32,500 bases of DNA from Actinidia chinensis (lineage: Eukaryota; Streptophyta; Magnoliopsida; Ericales; Actinidiaceae): assembly GCA_009663005.1 (NCBI GenBank), contig CM018897.1, forward strand, positions 3,838,812 to 3,871,311. The letters run 5' to 3'. The notes beneath the pieces were generated by a model, which worked only from the letters and a program-made list of their open reading frames with translations, was not told the DNA's origin and made no database searches. A program made the position numbers and the translations under genes. This document shows, piece after piece, positions 1 to 10,154 of the stretch; the stretch's first letter is position 1; each line of letters opens with the position of its first letter.

Positions 1-126
1 AAAATTTTATTCAAATAAACAAAACTTACAAAGTTGACTGAAAAGCTTTCTTAAAGATCTATGGAGATCTTAAGACTTGTTACTGAATACATGTTTGAAT
101 CGTTTACAGGCAGAGGGAAGTAAGAA

Positions 127-270
127 GGGTAGAGAGATGAAGTCGGAGGAAGTGAATTTTCTCTCCTGTTTTTCCTCCCTTCATCTGACTATGGTTATCT
201 TTAAATAGACTCCAAGAGAGACCGTTCGTCCTTGAAAAATGGAAGTCTTTCGGTGGAAAAGTAAATGAAC
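127..270 (-). repeat. Pararetrovirus leader/promoter-like repeat, inverted copy 1
   Basis: On the minus strand this segment matches 2310-2453 (plus strand) base for base except for about 8 of 144 positions, so the two copies are roughly 94% identical and in opposite orientation. Each holds a TATA-like CTATTTAAA-type box about 25 bases before a purine-rich stretch (GATGAAGGGAGGAAAAACAG), which looks like a promoter and leader. The copies bound a block of broken pararetrovirus-like coding sequence, so I infer they derive from the viral promoter/leader region. They could instead be the terminal inverted repeats of an unknown DNA element. Confidence 0.6.
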
Positions 271-325
271 AAAGTAAATGAACAGTGAACAGTGATGTAC
301 AGTGACTTGAATATTAAAGACCCTA

Positions 326-1269
326 TTGAACTTGCTAAATTCTTCTTTCCTCCATGATGGCATTTTACTCCAATGCACCCTGATAAATCAATTGCATTTT
401 ATAAAAATATCCTCCTTCAACATCAATCAGTTGTCTTTAAACCTATTTTTGATAAACGTGATCCTACTAAAATCATTTACCATTTCTTATATATCCACAA
501 TATCGTCTCTCTCGGACGAATGGGGTCATCCCTCTATTTAAAGAGATTTACCAATCATCCTCTTCAGTATAGTTACTATGATTAATTGAAACTTGGTTAA
601 AGTCTCATACATCAAAATGAGTCATTCCTACACTCATGGTTCTTTGCATTGGACTATAGTTAAATCAGTCATCCCCTCCGGATTCCAAATGGTGGGATTT
701 TCAGGAGCCATTCCTGAAATCTTACCGAGTGATCTCTCTAATTCAAGTCACCATTTCTCCACTAAATACAAAGTTACAGAACACCATAGTCATTTCCCTA
801 GCGCTACTTTTTACGAGCTAAATACAAAGTCAATGGGAGATTCAAGTGGCAAGTACAATATTGCCAAAAAATAGTGCTATAGGCAGGGATGCTTCAAACT
901 ATCCTCGCCTATAATCGAACAGGTCCAAAGACTTGGAATTTCCCAGTTCGAGTTCCTGCTCCAGTCAAACAGGTTCAGCGCCCCTGCCTTACACCCCTGC
1001 TGCAGCCAAGTCAAGCTATCCCAGCACAAAACGGAAGTCCCTCCTCCAAGTTCCAAAGAACAAGAAACCAAAGACCACGTCATCAAAGGACCAAGTCAAA
1101 GACCTCCGAATTTATTCAAGACAATACTGAACTGCTTCGAGTAGCCAATCTACTCTTGGCCCAAGTCCAAGCTCAATCAGCAGTAAAAGAAGAGTCAGCC
1201 AGCTCCAATAGCTCTACTGCTCAGTCAGCACAGTCAAAATCCCCAGATCCCTACGGGTCTAATCTCTAA
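326..1269 (+). pseudogene. Broken pararetrovirus-like polyprotein region
   Basis: Plus-strand reading frames from about 326 to 585, 593 to 874 and 889 to 1269 look like successive pieces of one protein, interrupted by frame changes and stops. The early part is rich in aromatic residues and resembles the N-terminal/coat-like part of uncharacterised plant pararetrovirus polyproteins. The last part (889-1269) is Gln/Ser/Pro/Lys-rich and has the motif ELLRVANLLLAQVQAQSA, which looks like a helical segment. The family assignment rests on remembered resemblance and on the movement-protein-like fragment next door. The region is clearly non-functional as it stands: no single frame spans it. A broken LTR-retrotransposon gag is the alternative. 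Confidence 0.45.
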
Positions 1270-1480
1270 ATCTAGCATCTCTTAAATCGATTAATATAGA
1301 AGAATTTATTCCTTTAGTAGTTAGTGGTTTAACAGCAACTTGGATTAACCCTATATGAATAAAGTTATGACCTCTAGATCTGTGTTTACTAAGAGATTCT
1401 TTGTTTAATAGGCTACAAGTTTCATACTCCTTAGTTAGAGCGTAAACTTGTTCAACAGTTTTTACTTTCATGTCAACCTT
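1259..1480 (-). pseudogene. Caulimovirid movement-protein-like fragment
   Basis: A 70-residue minus-strand frame contains HIGLIQVAVKPLTT followed by a segment rich in Ile, Leu and Asp. This resembles the conserved core of plant viral movement proteins of the 30K superfamily as found in Caulimoviridae, which carry virus between cells through plasmodesmata. Only this core is present. The fragment lies head to head with the plus-strand polyprotein pieces on its left, so the viral genome has been rearranged. No intact start or full-length frame exists. I am fairly confident of the motif; the genus (perhaps Florendovirus-like, common in plant genomes) is a guess. Confidence 0.55.
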
Positions 1481-1569
1481 AAAGGATGACTGTAAGAAAC
1501 TAGTTTTGTAAACTTCTTTAATGGTGATTTGGTGTGTATTATAATTATGTAATGGATCATTTCTAAATC

Positions 1570-2230
1570 TTGATATTCATGTTCTTCTTCATGACTTTGT
1601 TTTTTTCAATATCAGGAACTGGTATTGTAGTCAAGAAGATCGGGAACTTACTGAAGAATTTACTTCTAAACAATCGATCATGTTTCTTGATTCTTTTAAA
1701 GGATTCACTACTACTTGTTATTATTATCATTAACCTGTTTTCACACCTATCGCTTTATCGGCCATACCCTACCATAGACCAGGCCGCCCGCCAAACCTTA
1801 CTTCGTACAAAGTAGTACTAGGAAATGCTAATGTCAGAAAATACCCAAACCAATTTCGTGGAGAAGATGAGTACTCTTGGTCAGACAACTTGTTGCTAAC
1901 TAATGAAAGTTATCCAAGGTAAAATAAAAAATCGAGACCAACGACTAGATTAGTACAACAATATTCAGATGGAACTGTTAAAACTTAGTTTGCAAAGTAT
2001 TAGGATAAATTCTCCTTCTAGGCACACAGCTTGATAATAGAAGTCTCGGCAGTACGGTCTAGGAAAAGTAAACTACTCCCAACCATAGCTTTGAAGATTA
2101 AGTAGTTCAATCAATTAAAAGGTTTTATTGATCCAATTGAATCCAACGGCCCTAGGATCCCCCCATTTGCTTAATTTGCAGCTTTCGGTCCTACTATCAA
2201 TTTGATTAGGAAAGCTGCCTATTCAAATAA
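1570..2230 (+). pseudogene. Further degraded pararetrovirus-like sequence
   Basis: Short plus-strand frames separated by stops and frame changes run between the movement-protein fragment and the right-hand leader copy. One around 1803-1920 contains NANVRKYPNQF and SWSDNLLLTNES, which could be the C-terminal part of a movement protein or the start of a polyprotein. No frame is long enough for a firm call. Its position between viral-looking sequence and the leader copy is the main support. Confidence 0.35.
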
Positions 2231-2309
2231 TAAAATCACCGACAGTCACTATTCACATAGTACTGTTCACTTTCACTATATATCACTGTTCACCGTTCAC
2301 ATTGCTAGG

Positions 2310-2453
2310 GTTCATTCACTTTTCCACCGAAAAACTTCCGTTTTTCACGGACGAACAGTCTCTCTTGGAGCCTATTTAAATATAACCATAGTCAGATGAA
2401 GGGAGGAAAAACAGGAGAGAAAATTCACTTCCTCTGACTTCATCTCTCTACCC
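2310..2453 (+). repeat. Pararetrovirus leader/promoter-like repeat, inverted copy 2
   Basis: This is the plus-strand partner of the copy at 127-270 (about 94% identical, inverted). It has the TATA-like box CCTATTTAAATATAACC and the same purine-rich leader. Just upstream (2230-2310) the sequence repeats GTTCAC motifs and has another TATATA segment, as pararetroviral promoters often have short repeated enhancer motifs. Promoter activity is inferred, not shown. Confidence 0.55.
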
Positions 2454-2460
2454 AGTTTAT

Positions 2461-3125
2461 ATGTTTGAATCTATATCTATTAAGCTAAATAATTTAAGTT
2501 GGTCTTTGGTTATTTGATTAATCTACGTATATATATATATTATATATATATAAAGAATATATATATATATATATATTACTACCTATATATGAGTAATAAG
2601 AAGAACAATCATAAAAATTCATACTTGGGCCGAGGACTAGGCTTCTAGGACCATTCCTCTGACCTTGATGCAGGTTCTATACACGCCCTTTATGACTGAA
2701 AACCAAAACCATGCAACTTGGTCAAACCAAATAAACTGCAGATTATTAGATCTTCAACAAGAACTTTGCCAATATTGGAAGGGTAAGCCGCCAGTGGTGT
2801 GAGGAGCTGGAGGCGGTGGCAGAACCGCAACCCCTTCCTCAAGTCTGGGTTTCTGAACCCAATCAACTTCCCCTCCCCATCTTACCTACTGAAAAAAAAC
2901 AGAAACTTTCCCAAATCATATAACAGACAAAATTATAGCACTAGAATAGCTCATGGACTATACTTGTTCTAATACTTCCGTTGATAATGCTGATGCGTTG
3001 AAAACAACACATTAGTTTTCCATTCAAATAAAGGCAACTTCACCAGTGACTTAAATAAGCAACGCATTAAATTGCACATTGCACTATATACAAAAAATGG
3101 AACATAAGCACAATCAGTCACTCAC
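2461..3125. other. Non-coding stretch with AT microsatellite (2524-2578)
   Basis: This stretch holds an (AT)n microsatellite at about 2524-2578 and otherwise no coding signal on either strand. It is directly downstream of SC35-like exon 4, where the RS-domain exons of this family would be expected. I looked for repeated Arg/Ser codons on the minus strand and saw none. It is best read as an intron of the SC35-like gene next to the pararetrovirus block, or as sequence past a truncation point. Confidence 0.5.
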
Positions 3126-4223
3126 ATTCGTTCAGCATTCGGTCCATACTTGGCAAACTGAACCATTATCTCTCTGCCATCAACAACTCGTCCTGACAAA
3201 AAAAATATATAGAAACAGCCCATATACACAAAACAAAACAAAAGATAAAGATTTCTAGTGTTAAGATACCATCGAGCTTCTCGACCGCCTTCTGGGCTTC
3301 GTCAGCATACTTGTACCGAACAAACGCAAACCCCCGCGAATCACCAGTCCTAAAATCATAGTATATCATGATAGCAAAGTGGTAAGAACAATTACACTAT
3401 TACCATCTCCAACCCAATTCTCTATTTAGGAGACTATAAATATCATTTTTTTAATTCAAAAAGTGTGTTCAGAGAATTTTACTATTCATCACAACTCCAA
3501 CCCCAAATCTCTATTTCTATCTCTATTTACAAAAAAAAAATCATCCGTTCCATCACTTTCCCTCCATGTTTAGCCAATTTTTTTCAAATCTTGATTATAT
3601 AACAAATTTCCCTCCAAAAACTGATACTATGAATTATAAATTTTAATTATGTATATTTAATATTAGTCTCATGGTACCAATTTAATAAAAATTGGATTTA
3701 ATAGCAAAAATGATTAGGGAAAAGTTGATATGGAGAACGTTCACCCTTCAATGGAATGAGTCTGGAGAATCAAGATTGCTTCTTAGATGAAAATGGATGG
3801 TTGCTCTAAACACACAAGAAAATTTTAATAATTTGAAAAGATAAGTGTTTACACACACGTGTGTGAAAAAACTGATATACATGTGTGTGTGTGTCTGTGT
3901 GTGTGAATATAAATATGTATATATGCAAGTGAGAGAGTAGAGTGAGAAAGTAAAACCTTCGGTCTCTGGGAATGAAGACATCGACGACCTTGCCATACTT
4001 CTCGAAGAGAGGGAATAAATCATCTGCATTGGTTTCTATTCAACAAAAACACAGTAAATATTCATAAATACCGGAAAACCAAATCAGAACATGAAGGGTA
4101 TCGAATAAAGAAGATCGAGAATTGATTGAACGGGTGGAAGAATTTACTGAAGGTGATGTTGAGGACAAGGAGAGAGTAAGTGTCTTTGATGTCTGGAGGA
4201 CCAGATCTTCCGAAGTGCGACAT
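3126..4223 (-). CDS. SC35: SC35-type serine/arginine-rich splicing factor, RRM exons (partial)
   Basis: Four exons join in frame: 4223-4148, 4035-3957, 3349-3270 and 3192-3126 (76, 79, 80 and 67 nt), with GT-AG borders throughout. They encode about 100 residues starting MSHFGRSGPPDIKDTYSLLV, the hallmark N-terminus of plant SC35. One RRM is complete: RNP2 LLVLNI at residues 18-23, RNP1 RGFAFVRY at 57-64, ending in QFAKYGPNAER. SC35 binds exonic enhancers in pre-mRNA and recruits U1 and U2AF in nuclear speckles. The last exon ends in phase 2 before a good donor (GTGAGT), so more exons should follow, but no Arg/Ser-rich sequence exists between 1 and 3125. Either the RS exons lie left of the window beyond the pararetrovirus block, or the gene is truncated. 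The start is fixed by family match. A CT repeat (sense strand) lies just upstream of the ATG. Confidence 0.9.
3843..3905. repeat. TG/CA microsatellite in SC35 intron 2
   Basis: Alternating TG runs (CACACACGTGTGTG, then CATGTGTGTGTGTG and CTGTGTGTGTG) lie in the intron between exons 2 and 3 of the SC35-like gene. This is simple-sequence repeat with no further signal. Confidence 0.8.
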
Positions 4224-4232
4224 CTTCTTCGA

Positions 4233-4253
4233 AGAGAGAGAGAGAGAGAGAGA
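4233..4253. repeat. GA/CT microsatellite in the 5' leader of the SC35-like gene
   Basis: A run of about ten GA units lies about ten bases upstream of the SC35-like start codon and reads as CT on the gene strand. CT-rich 5' untranslated leaders are common in plant genes; any regulatory role is inferred. Confidence 0.75.
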
Positions 4254-4299
4254 CGGCTAGGGTTTGTTCTAGGGTTGAGATTGGGAATGGGGAATGGGG

Positions 4300-6260
4300 A
4301 ATGGAGCAAATAAAAGGGGGGCATGGGCTGAGACGGGCCGGGCCTACATGACGGAGCTGCCCTATAATCGGTATCGGGCTTTATCTCAAACTGGCCCAAT
4401 AAGAACCTAGAAAAGTCGAGTAGGATTAATATAGGCCAAGGCCCAATGGCTATTTTTGTTTCTAAAAATATTCTTTCTTTTCTTGCATAATGGTTTTTGG
4501 CTCATTCCAATATTTTTTTTCCATGAAACAAATAGAGAATATTTTTTAAAAAATACTTATTTTTTCTATTTTATTGATTTTTTTAGTAAAAATGAATTTT
4601 AAGGATTTGAGGAAGTTTTTTGATGTTTTTTCAGAAATAAGTTATTTCTACCATCAACCAAACATATTTTTTTGTATTTTAGAAAAAAAATGAAATTTGA
4701 TAACTTTTTTATATATTTTTAGATTCTTCTCATTAAAAGAATCCGAAAAAATATAAAAAATTCTGATCAAGTGGTGAAGAAATTTACTAAAAACGAAGAC
4801 TCGCAAATCAAAACAGCTAAATTAGTAACTAAAATGAGTTAATTTATCTAGCTTAAACAAGTCCTAAGATAGCTCCGCATTTTTAGGTAGTTCAAATGAA
4901 TGAGTTACATGGTAAAAAGAAAATATAGAGAGAGAATAAAGTTCGCAAGTTGAGGAGTGGATTACAATCATCAAAACAAAAAAATAAAGGAATTTGGAGA
5001 GACAATGATCTAGTGATACCTCTTAGTCATTTCCAAATTACGGCACATGGAAACAATACAAATAACTTTTTCAGTTATTTTATTGGAAAAAAATAAAACA
5101 AAAAATTAAATTAAATTACAAATACCAACTTTTAAAAAAGAAAAAACTTAAAACCTCTGGCGAACAGGGCTTATAGTTCTCGTATCATTCTCTAGAAAAG
5201 TGTTGAAACTAGGGGTGACAAAAACTTTGATGTAAGACTATAGCTACCTTAATGAAAAGGGTTCGGGATATTAATATTGTAGGGGCGGGTATGAAGTTTA
5301 GTAAGGTGCACCAATAAATTTTGGATTGGGTATGAACAACATATGACATTCGTCCTAGCTCGCACACGGCCCAACTACATATATAATTACCAAAATACGA
5401 TTACTATTTAATAAGGCATGATTAATTTTCATAATGGAAGGGATACCCTCCAATTCCTCAATCCTCATTTATGTGTTTGGATTAATTCAAGAAACTTCTT
5501 AGAATATAAAATTTACTTAATTTTTTTTAATGGATTGAGTAGAATCTAAGATTGTTGGAGAAAATAGAGAATCAGATTCTTATTTAGATGCAGAATCTTA
5601 TTTGGATTTGGATAAGTCCTCAAGAACAACATTTAAAATGCAAACTAATCCATCAATTATAATTATGGGACTTAGAATCACATTCTCATTTAAATTAGGA
5701 TTTCACTATCAATTTTAAATTACACAATTACCCTTATAATTTCAATATCAATTTCAACATCCTTATCAATAACCTTGTCGATAAGGAAATAGTGAGAAAG
5801 ATCTCTAGGTTTTTTAGGAGGGGAACAAGGAAAAAAAATGAGTCGTTGTCGATTAAAAAATAATGCAAATTATTAAACCATGCCATTAGAGATGAGATTC
5901 ATTGATTTGTGTTGTTTTTTGAATCTATTGATGTTTTTTTATTTGGAATAATCGCGTGATGTTATTTTCTCATGTTTTCGAAGGTTTCTTCTTCTTCTCG
6001 GAGGCCACTAACTTGATTCTTGTATATAAATTTCGTCTAAGCATATTTTTATTTCAAGAATTGACTTGATCTTTTCACTTTCAATTGTGACACTCATGTT
6101 GTGATATTTTTGTTCTTTTCGCTTATTATTTGTATTAGTAATTGTTCGTACTAAAAAAAAAAAATCACCTCTTACCGTACTCGTCAGATAAAATTGCATG
6201 CATATACTTGTTTTTTTTTGTGTGTGTGTATGTGGGTCCCACTAAAAATAATTCAATTGG
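4300..6260. other. AT-rich intergenic sequence upstream of the SC35-like gene
   Basis: The first ~120 bases are GC-richer and would include the SC35-like promoter. The rest is AT-rich with many poly-A and poly-T runs and no coding frame or splice pattern I can support. A loose inverted similarity between about 5565-5600 and 5665-5700 suggests an old, decayed foldback, but I cannot define its ends. Confidence 0.5.
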
Positions 6261-6265
6261 TAAAA

Positions 6266-6420
6266 AATACGCCCAGATTTAGAAATTTTTTGTCCATTAG
6301 ATAAGAACCTATGTGAGTCCTACATCTTTGAGAAGAAAGAAGTAATTTTTTTGGGGGAAAAAAAATATCTCCTGTGAAATATCATCTGTTAGATTAACGC
6401 AAATAGATTTCAACCGTAGA
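6266..6420 (+). repeat. Dispersed repeat, copy A
   Basis: This segment aligns in the same orientation with 23617-23772: shared order of AGATTTTTxTCATTA, TATGTGAGTCCTACA/TATATGAGTCTCACAC, AAGTAAT...TTTTTTGG, and ATCTGTTAGATTAA/ATCCACTAAGTTAA followed by an AATxGATTTCAAC/AATGGATTCTAAC block. Identity is about two thirds by eye. A third, shorter copy may lie at 24350-24412. No coding sequence is seen; probably an old non-autonomous transposon. Confidence 0.55.
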
Positions 6421-6741
6421 TAGGGAAATATAGTTTTGAATTCAAAGAGTTATTTTTTATAATATAAATTCGTAATCAATGGTATGATTTATGTTCTAGT
6501 GTACACGTTTCTAGTTGCAAGTTCTTGTCAATTGTACTCGTAATAATCCAGGAGATTAGTGTTTAATAGAATAAAATGGTGAGAAAAAGTGGTCTAATAA
6601 AGGTTTAAATTAAGCCGATCGAACAAGCATGACATTATTTTCATATGTTGTTCATCTTTTATCGGGAATAATTTTTCAAAACTCGAAAAAAATCAGAAAA
6701 AAACCGAAAATAATTCTCTGGCGCCCGACTAGGGAGCAAGA

Positions 6742-7018
6742 CTCCTCATTTGGATCAAGGAATTGTTGGAAGAAAAAAAAGAATCGAAGATTTATAATCC
6801 TAGTTTGAGTTGCCATTTTTTTTTATATATAGCTATTTGCTTATTTAATTTTTTCGTCTTTTAATAAACTTTTTTCAGCATTTGACAAAAAAAAAATACT
6901 TTTTCAATTCATTTTAACTAGAAAAAAAACTGAAAAATAAATTTTGTTCAATATTAAAAAAATAAAGTCTTTTCCTTTTTCCCTTTTCTTCCACCAAATT
7001 CTTCATCCAAACAAAGCC
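6742..7018. mobile_element. Degenerate Tourist-like foldback, possible fourth family member
   Basis: The left end (CATTTGGATCAAGGAATT, then GTTGGAAGAAAA) and the right end, read on the other strand (GGCTTTGTTTGGATGAAGAA), form an imperfect inverted repeat that matches the termini of the MITE family at 12627, 22630 and 28792. It is longer (about 277 bp) and the right flank is TAA as in the family, but the left end is eroded and no clear target duplication remains. Confidence 0.45.
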
Positions 7019-7434
7019 TAAATGCAATAAAGGAAAGCAAAATACCAGAAAGTAAAAGACAATAAAACCATTATAATCGATCTTCAATACGCACCCAAAC
7101 CAAATCCTTCTACAATATCATGCCATTCCTAACCATATTTTGAACCACGTTAATGTGACCGACTGTGCTCTAATACGAAGTAAACAACTTGTACTATGCC
7201 AATTCATTCATGCAAGTTATCAAACATTCCATCAGCAGCAGAACAAAATGGGTAATTACAAGCACACTTTAACAAAACATACAGAGAGGGTTGAACCAAT
7301 AAATGTCAATCATGCAAATCACAAACGGTATAAGAATCTGTCTAAAATAGATGACATACAAGCCAACACTCGTCGACTCTTCGTTCAATTCATGATAGTA
7401 ACACGGGATTCTCACTCTCTTGGGCACGCGCAAC

Positions 7435-8036
7435 CTAAACAACGCTTCGGTCCTCCATTCGATCTAGCTCTGCAAAATCCAGGCACAGAAGCGGTTTACA
7501 TAAAAAAAAATTAACAGAGCAGTACGACGAAGCAATGAAAAACTTTTGCACCTGTTAAACAATATTGAGCCCATTCAGCATTACTTATAAATTCACTTTC
7601 AATAAATATAGTCTTTAAATTATTCGCTTAAAATAATTAAAATAAATTGTAAAATTGTTTGGTGAAGCTTTTAATAACGTGGAAAAAGTCAAACCTCTTT
7701 TGTTAAATAAGCTGTCAAATAGCTTTTTTTGTCATATAAATGTCCAATTTTTTCAGGTGAAATAAGCTTGAAAAGCCAATAAAACATGGTTTAAAATTGC
7801 TACCAAACGCTACCACTTAAACTTTTTTTAACCAAATAATCTTAAATAAGTTATGTTAAAAGTGCTACCAAATGGCCTCATTATCATCTAATTCCGCTAA
7901 GATACAAAATCCTAGGCAGGACCAATACTAGCAGGAATAAGGATTTAAGAGAGTGGTAAAAAAGAGAGGGAGCTTTCATATATATCTTTCTTACCTCTGT
8001 TGTCGGTTCATCAGCTTTAGATTGTTCAGCTGCCAT
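7435..8036 (-). CDS. Possible two-exon gene for a 52-residue unknown protein
   Basis: Exon 1 (8036-7995) encodes MAAEQSKADEPTTE and stops at a strong donor (GAG|GTAAGAAAG). A matching phase-0 acceptor after TTGTTTAACAG starts exon 2 at 7551, which stays open to a TAG at 7437-7435. The product would begin with an acidic, polar segment and continue with a Cys/Phe/Leu-rich segment and LDRMEDRSVV. I recognise no family. The first exon looks real (ATG context, donor, stop codons upstream in frame and no acceptor). The second is less sure: a second acceptor-like TTTTGCAG sits inside it, so the true exon 2 may differ or be missing because of the foldback inserted in the intron. It may also be the first exon of a truncated larger gene. 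Confidence 0.3.
7655..7876. mobile_element. Foldback element inside the 7.4-8.0 kb intron
   Basis: The left end TTGTTTGGTGAAGCTTTTAA and the right end on the other strand (GCCATTTGGTAGCACTTTTAA-like) form imperfect terminal inverted repeats about 220 bp apart. The interior is AT-rich with a second internal TACCAAACGCTACCACTT. This looks like a non-autonomous DNA transposon. I could not find a clean target duplication. Confidence 0.45.
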
Positions 8037-8039
8037 TTT

Positions 8040-8385
8040 GGACAATGTATTTGCCAAATAACATCATCAGTTAGCAAATTGAATGTAGAAGATATTACCG
8101 GGAATAAAAAATCATTTAACAATTGAATAAGGAAAGTGGTAATAATCTGGATTCTAGGCAAAAAAAAATAACAAGCAATGATACAAAATTATGAATCATC
8201 CAACCAGGACATGTTTTCATAAGAAAAATAGCTGGAGGGGGGAGGGGGGTATTCTGGTCCACCAAGAAAAATGTTTTATATATGCAGAGCTCAAACATGG
8301 TAATCCATTTGGGTTCATCAATAGGTTTGAAATGTTGATTTCTTGACAGCTATGGACGTGGAGCTTGAGCTTAAGTGAAAGAAAG
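8040..8385. other. Non-coding stretch upstream of the small gene
   Basis: No supported coding sequence. It contains an A-rich run and a GGAGGGGGGAGGGGGG stretch at about 8232-8248. It would hold the promoter and 5' leader of the 8036 gene if that gene is real. Confidence 0.4.
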
Positions 8386-8389
8386 AAAA

Positions 8390-8580
8390 ATCCTAGACAG
8401 ACCAACTGGGGCAGGCCCAGTTGGCCAGAATCCTTGTTTCTCATTAGGAGGTCCACAGTTCAAGTGTTGCCATAAGCAAGATGCACTCTGCTCCAAGCTA
8501 CAACCTACCGGGAAGTGGAAACTAAGACATTTAGTTTTCTTTTTAATTTACACACACACAATTGAATTTCTTTTTATTAC
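8390..8580 (+). mobile_element. SINE-like segment with possible Pol III A and B boxes
   Basis: A GC-richer island carries GGCCCAGTTGGCCAGAATCC (A-box-like) and, about 35 bases on, CCACAGTTCAAGTGTTGCC (B-box-like, compare GGTTCAANNCC). It is followed by an AT-rich tail with a short CA run. This order suggests a tRNA-derived SINE. There is no clear target duplication and the boxes are imperfect, so confidence is low. Confidence 0.35.
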
Positions 8581-8699
8581 AAGAAGATCAACTTGCTTGA
8601 TTGTGAACCTCCATAAGTGCATGCAACACCAACCCCTGAAATGAGAAACTACAAGAGCCTCTTTTCGTATTCCATACACTAAATTCTAAGGCAAAAAAA

Positions 8700-9240
8700 G
8701 GTGGTGACCTAAAGAGAGCGAGACCATGAGAGAGGAGCTTAATACCAGAGGGAGTGGAAAACAATCCCATTACACCCAACACTGGGGGGTGTCTGAGGTT
8801 GGATTGGATAAGATAAGATATGGACCACATATCCAACCTTATCCCATGTTGGGAATGCTGATTATGTCCTGCATTTGTGAAAACGTGGCTCATCCAGTGA
8901 TGATATAGAGTTATGTGGAAACCGCTCATCCGGTATAAGCTTACACCATATGGAAGGTGGTATAAGATATTTGTTGCAAAATTGTATAAAATTGTCAAAT
9001 GACATCCCTATCCTCGGAACGTAATCGATCAAAAAAAAAACTAGACCTAATTTGAGTAATGTGTTCATGATCCATAGGTGTCGTTGTCACTCCAAACATG
9101 GTATATGATTGGATATAGACAGACCCTCTAATCCAATGGATCCACACCAAACACGATATAGAACAGGAAATCTTTTCCATCCCCCGGGCCCCCACAAAGT
9201 GATACAGGCAGGTGGATTAAATATTATCCACTCCACCCTC
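8700..9240. repeat. Complex inverted-repeat region, probable transposon relic
   Basis: GTTGGATTGGATAAGATAAG (about 8800) and, in inverted sense, TTGGATATAG/CTAATCCAATGGATCC (about 9110-9142) give partial foldback structure, and CATGTTGGGAATGC pairs loosely with CCAAACATGG. Several short frames cross the region on both strands, with none conserved-looking. The ends are undefined. Confidence 0.3.
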
Positions 9241-9850
9241 TTCCTTATGGAAACTCCACGTAGGCGCCTAACCAGAGTTTCCTAGCACAATTGCTTATTG
9301 AAGGGTGCCCAAGTTTTCACATTTGCCTTTACCTAGGCTTTATAAAATTGTGGTATGAATGAAGACTTCATGTTTACCTTGGGTACAAGTGTCGGATACA
9401 GGTGTCTAACTGTCAGATTCACATGTTCTTGTAATTACAGGGTATGGGGACTCAGATACGCAGGCACAGCATATAAATATAAACATCAAAGCTAAATGCT
9501 TTATATAATGTCGGATTTAGGGGAAATAAATGAATAGTATCAAACTTCTAAAAATTCACATGGTGGTTTTTGAGAAGACCCAAATAAGCATGACCCAAAC
9601 CCCAAATGTTTGAGACACATTAAGCATGAAGCAGTACTGAAAGAACCCATTGGACCTCCAAAAACTGCAGTCCAACGAATGTGCTACTGCCACATTGAAA
9701 CTCTTGGGCCCACGATCTAATACATGTGCTTCTGCTACTTTCACATTAATTACCTGCAGGCGAGCCAGGACGCCTTGGCAATTGGTTCAAGCGTCAAGAC
9801 CCTTGCCTATGATCGGCTGGTTGTTTAGACAACTATGAACGCAACATAAG
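9240..9850. other. Intergenic stretch without recognised genes
   Basis: No coding region I can support. About 9385-9475 has repeated GTGTCGGATACAGGTGTC-type sequence, and 9750-9835 is GC-richer (CCAGGACGCCTTGGCAATTG), both typical of old repeat DNA. The right edge passes into the 14-3-3 3' untranslated region. Confidence 0.4.
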
Positions 9851-10154
9851 TTTGTCTTCTTCTCTTTAAAGAATACCTAAACATTCTAAATTCTTAAATT
9901 CCTTCGTAAAAGGATCGCAATATATCTACTTCGCTGGCAAATAGTTTCCTACCAACTTTTTTACACCATCACCCCTCAATCTTTCAAACCAGAAGTAACA
10001 AGTGATTATGTAGAATAAATGAGTCGCAACAAAGCATTTTCCTATTTATCATGGACTCCAGTACAGCATCTAAAGTAGATCTTTGACATTTGCAACAAAA
10101 ATAAGAAGAAAAAACATCACAGAAGCAGCAAAACTTCCAAGTCGGTTTATTAAG
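9850..10154 (-). other. Probable 3' untranslated region of the 14-3-3 gene
   Basis: On the minus strand the sequence after the stop codon is T-rich without open frames, as plant 3' untranslated regions are. I saw no acidic C-terminal exon of 14-3-3 type here. The poly(A) site is not determined. Confidence 0.5.

Noticed and set aside
4040..4399. 119-codon minus-strand open frame over the SC35 leader
   Set aside because: It is out of frame with the well-supported SC35 exon 1 and mostly reads the CT repeat and leader.
6718..6740. TGGCGCCCGACTAGGGAG, resembling a retrotransposon primer binding site
   Set aside because: No long terminal repeat ends with CA just before it and no gag or pol follows; it is too short to support an LTR element.
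7140..7514. 124-codon plus-strand open frame
   Set aside because: No domain; antisense to the downstream part of the small minus-strand gene, and composition is not coding-like.
8588..9195. Several 60-136 codon open frames on both strands
   Set aside because: Overlapping frames in both directions over a repeat-like region, without splice logic or recognisable domains.
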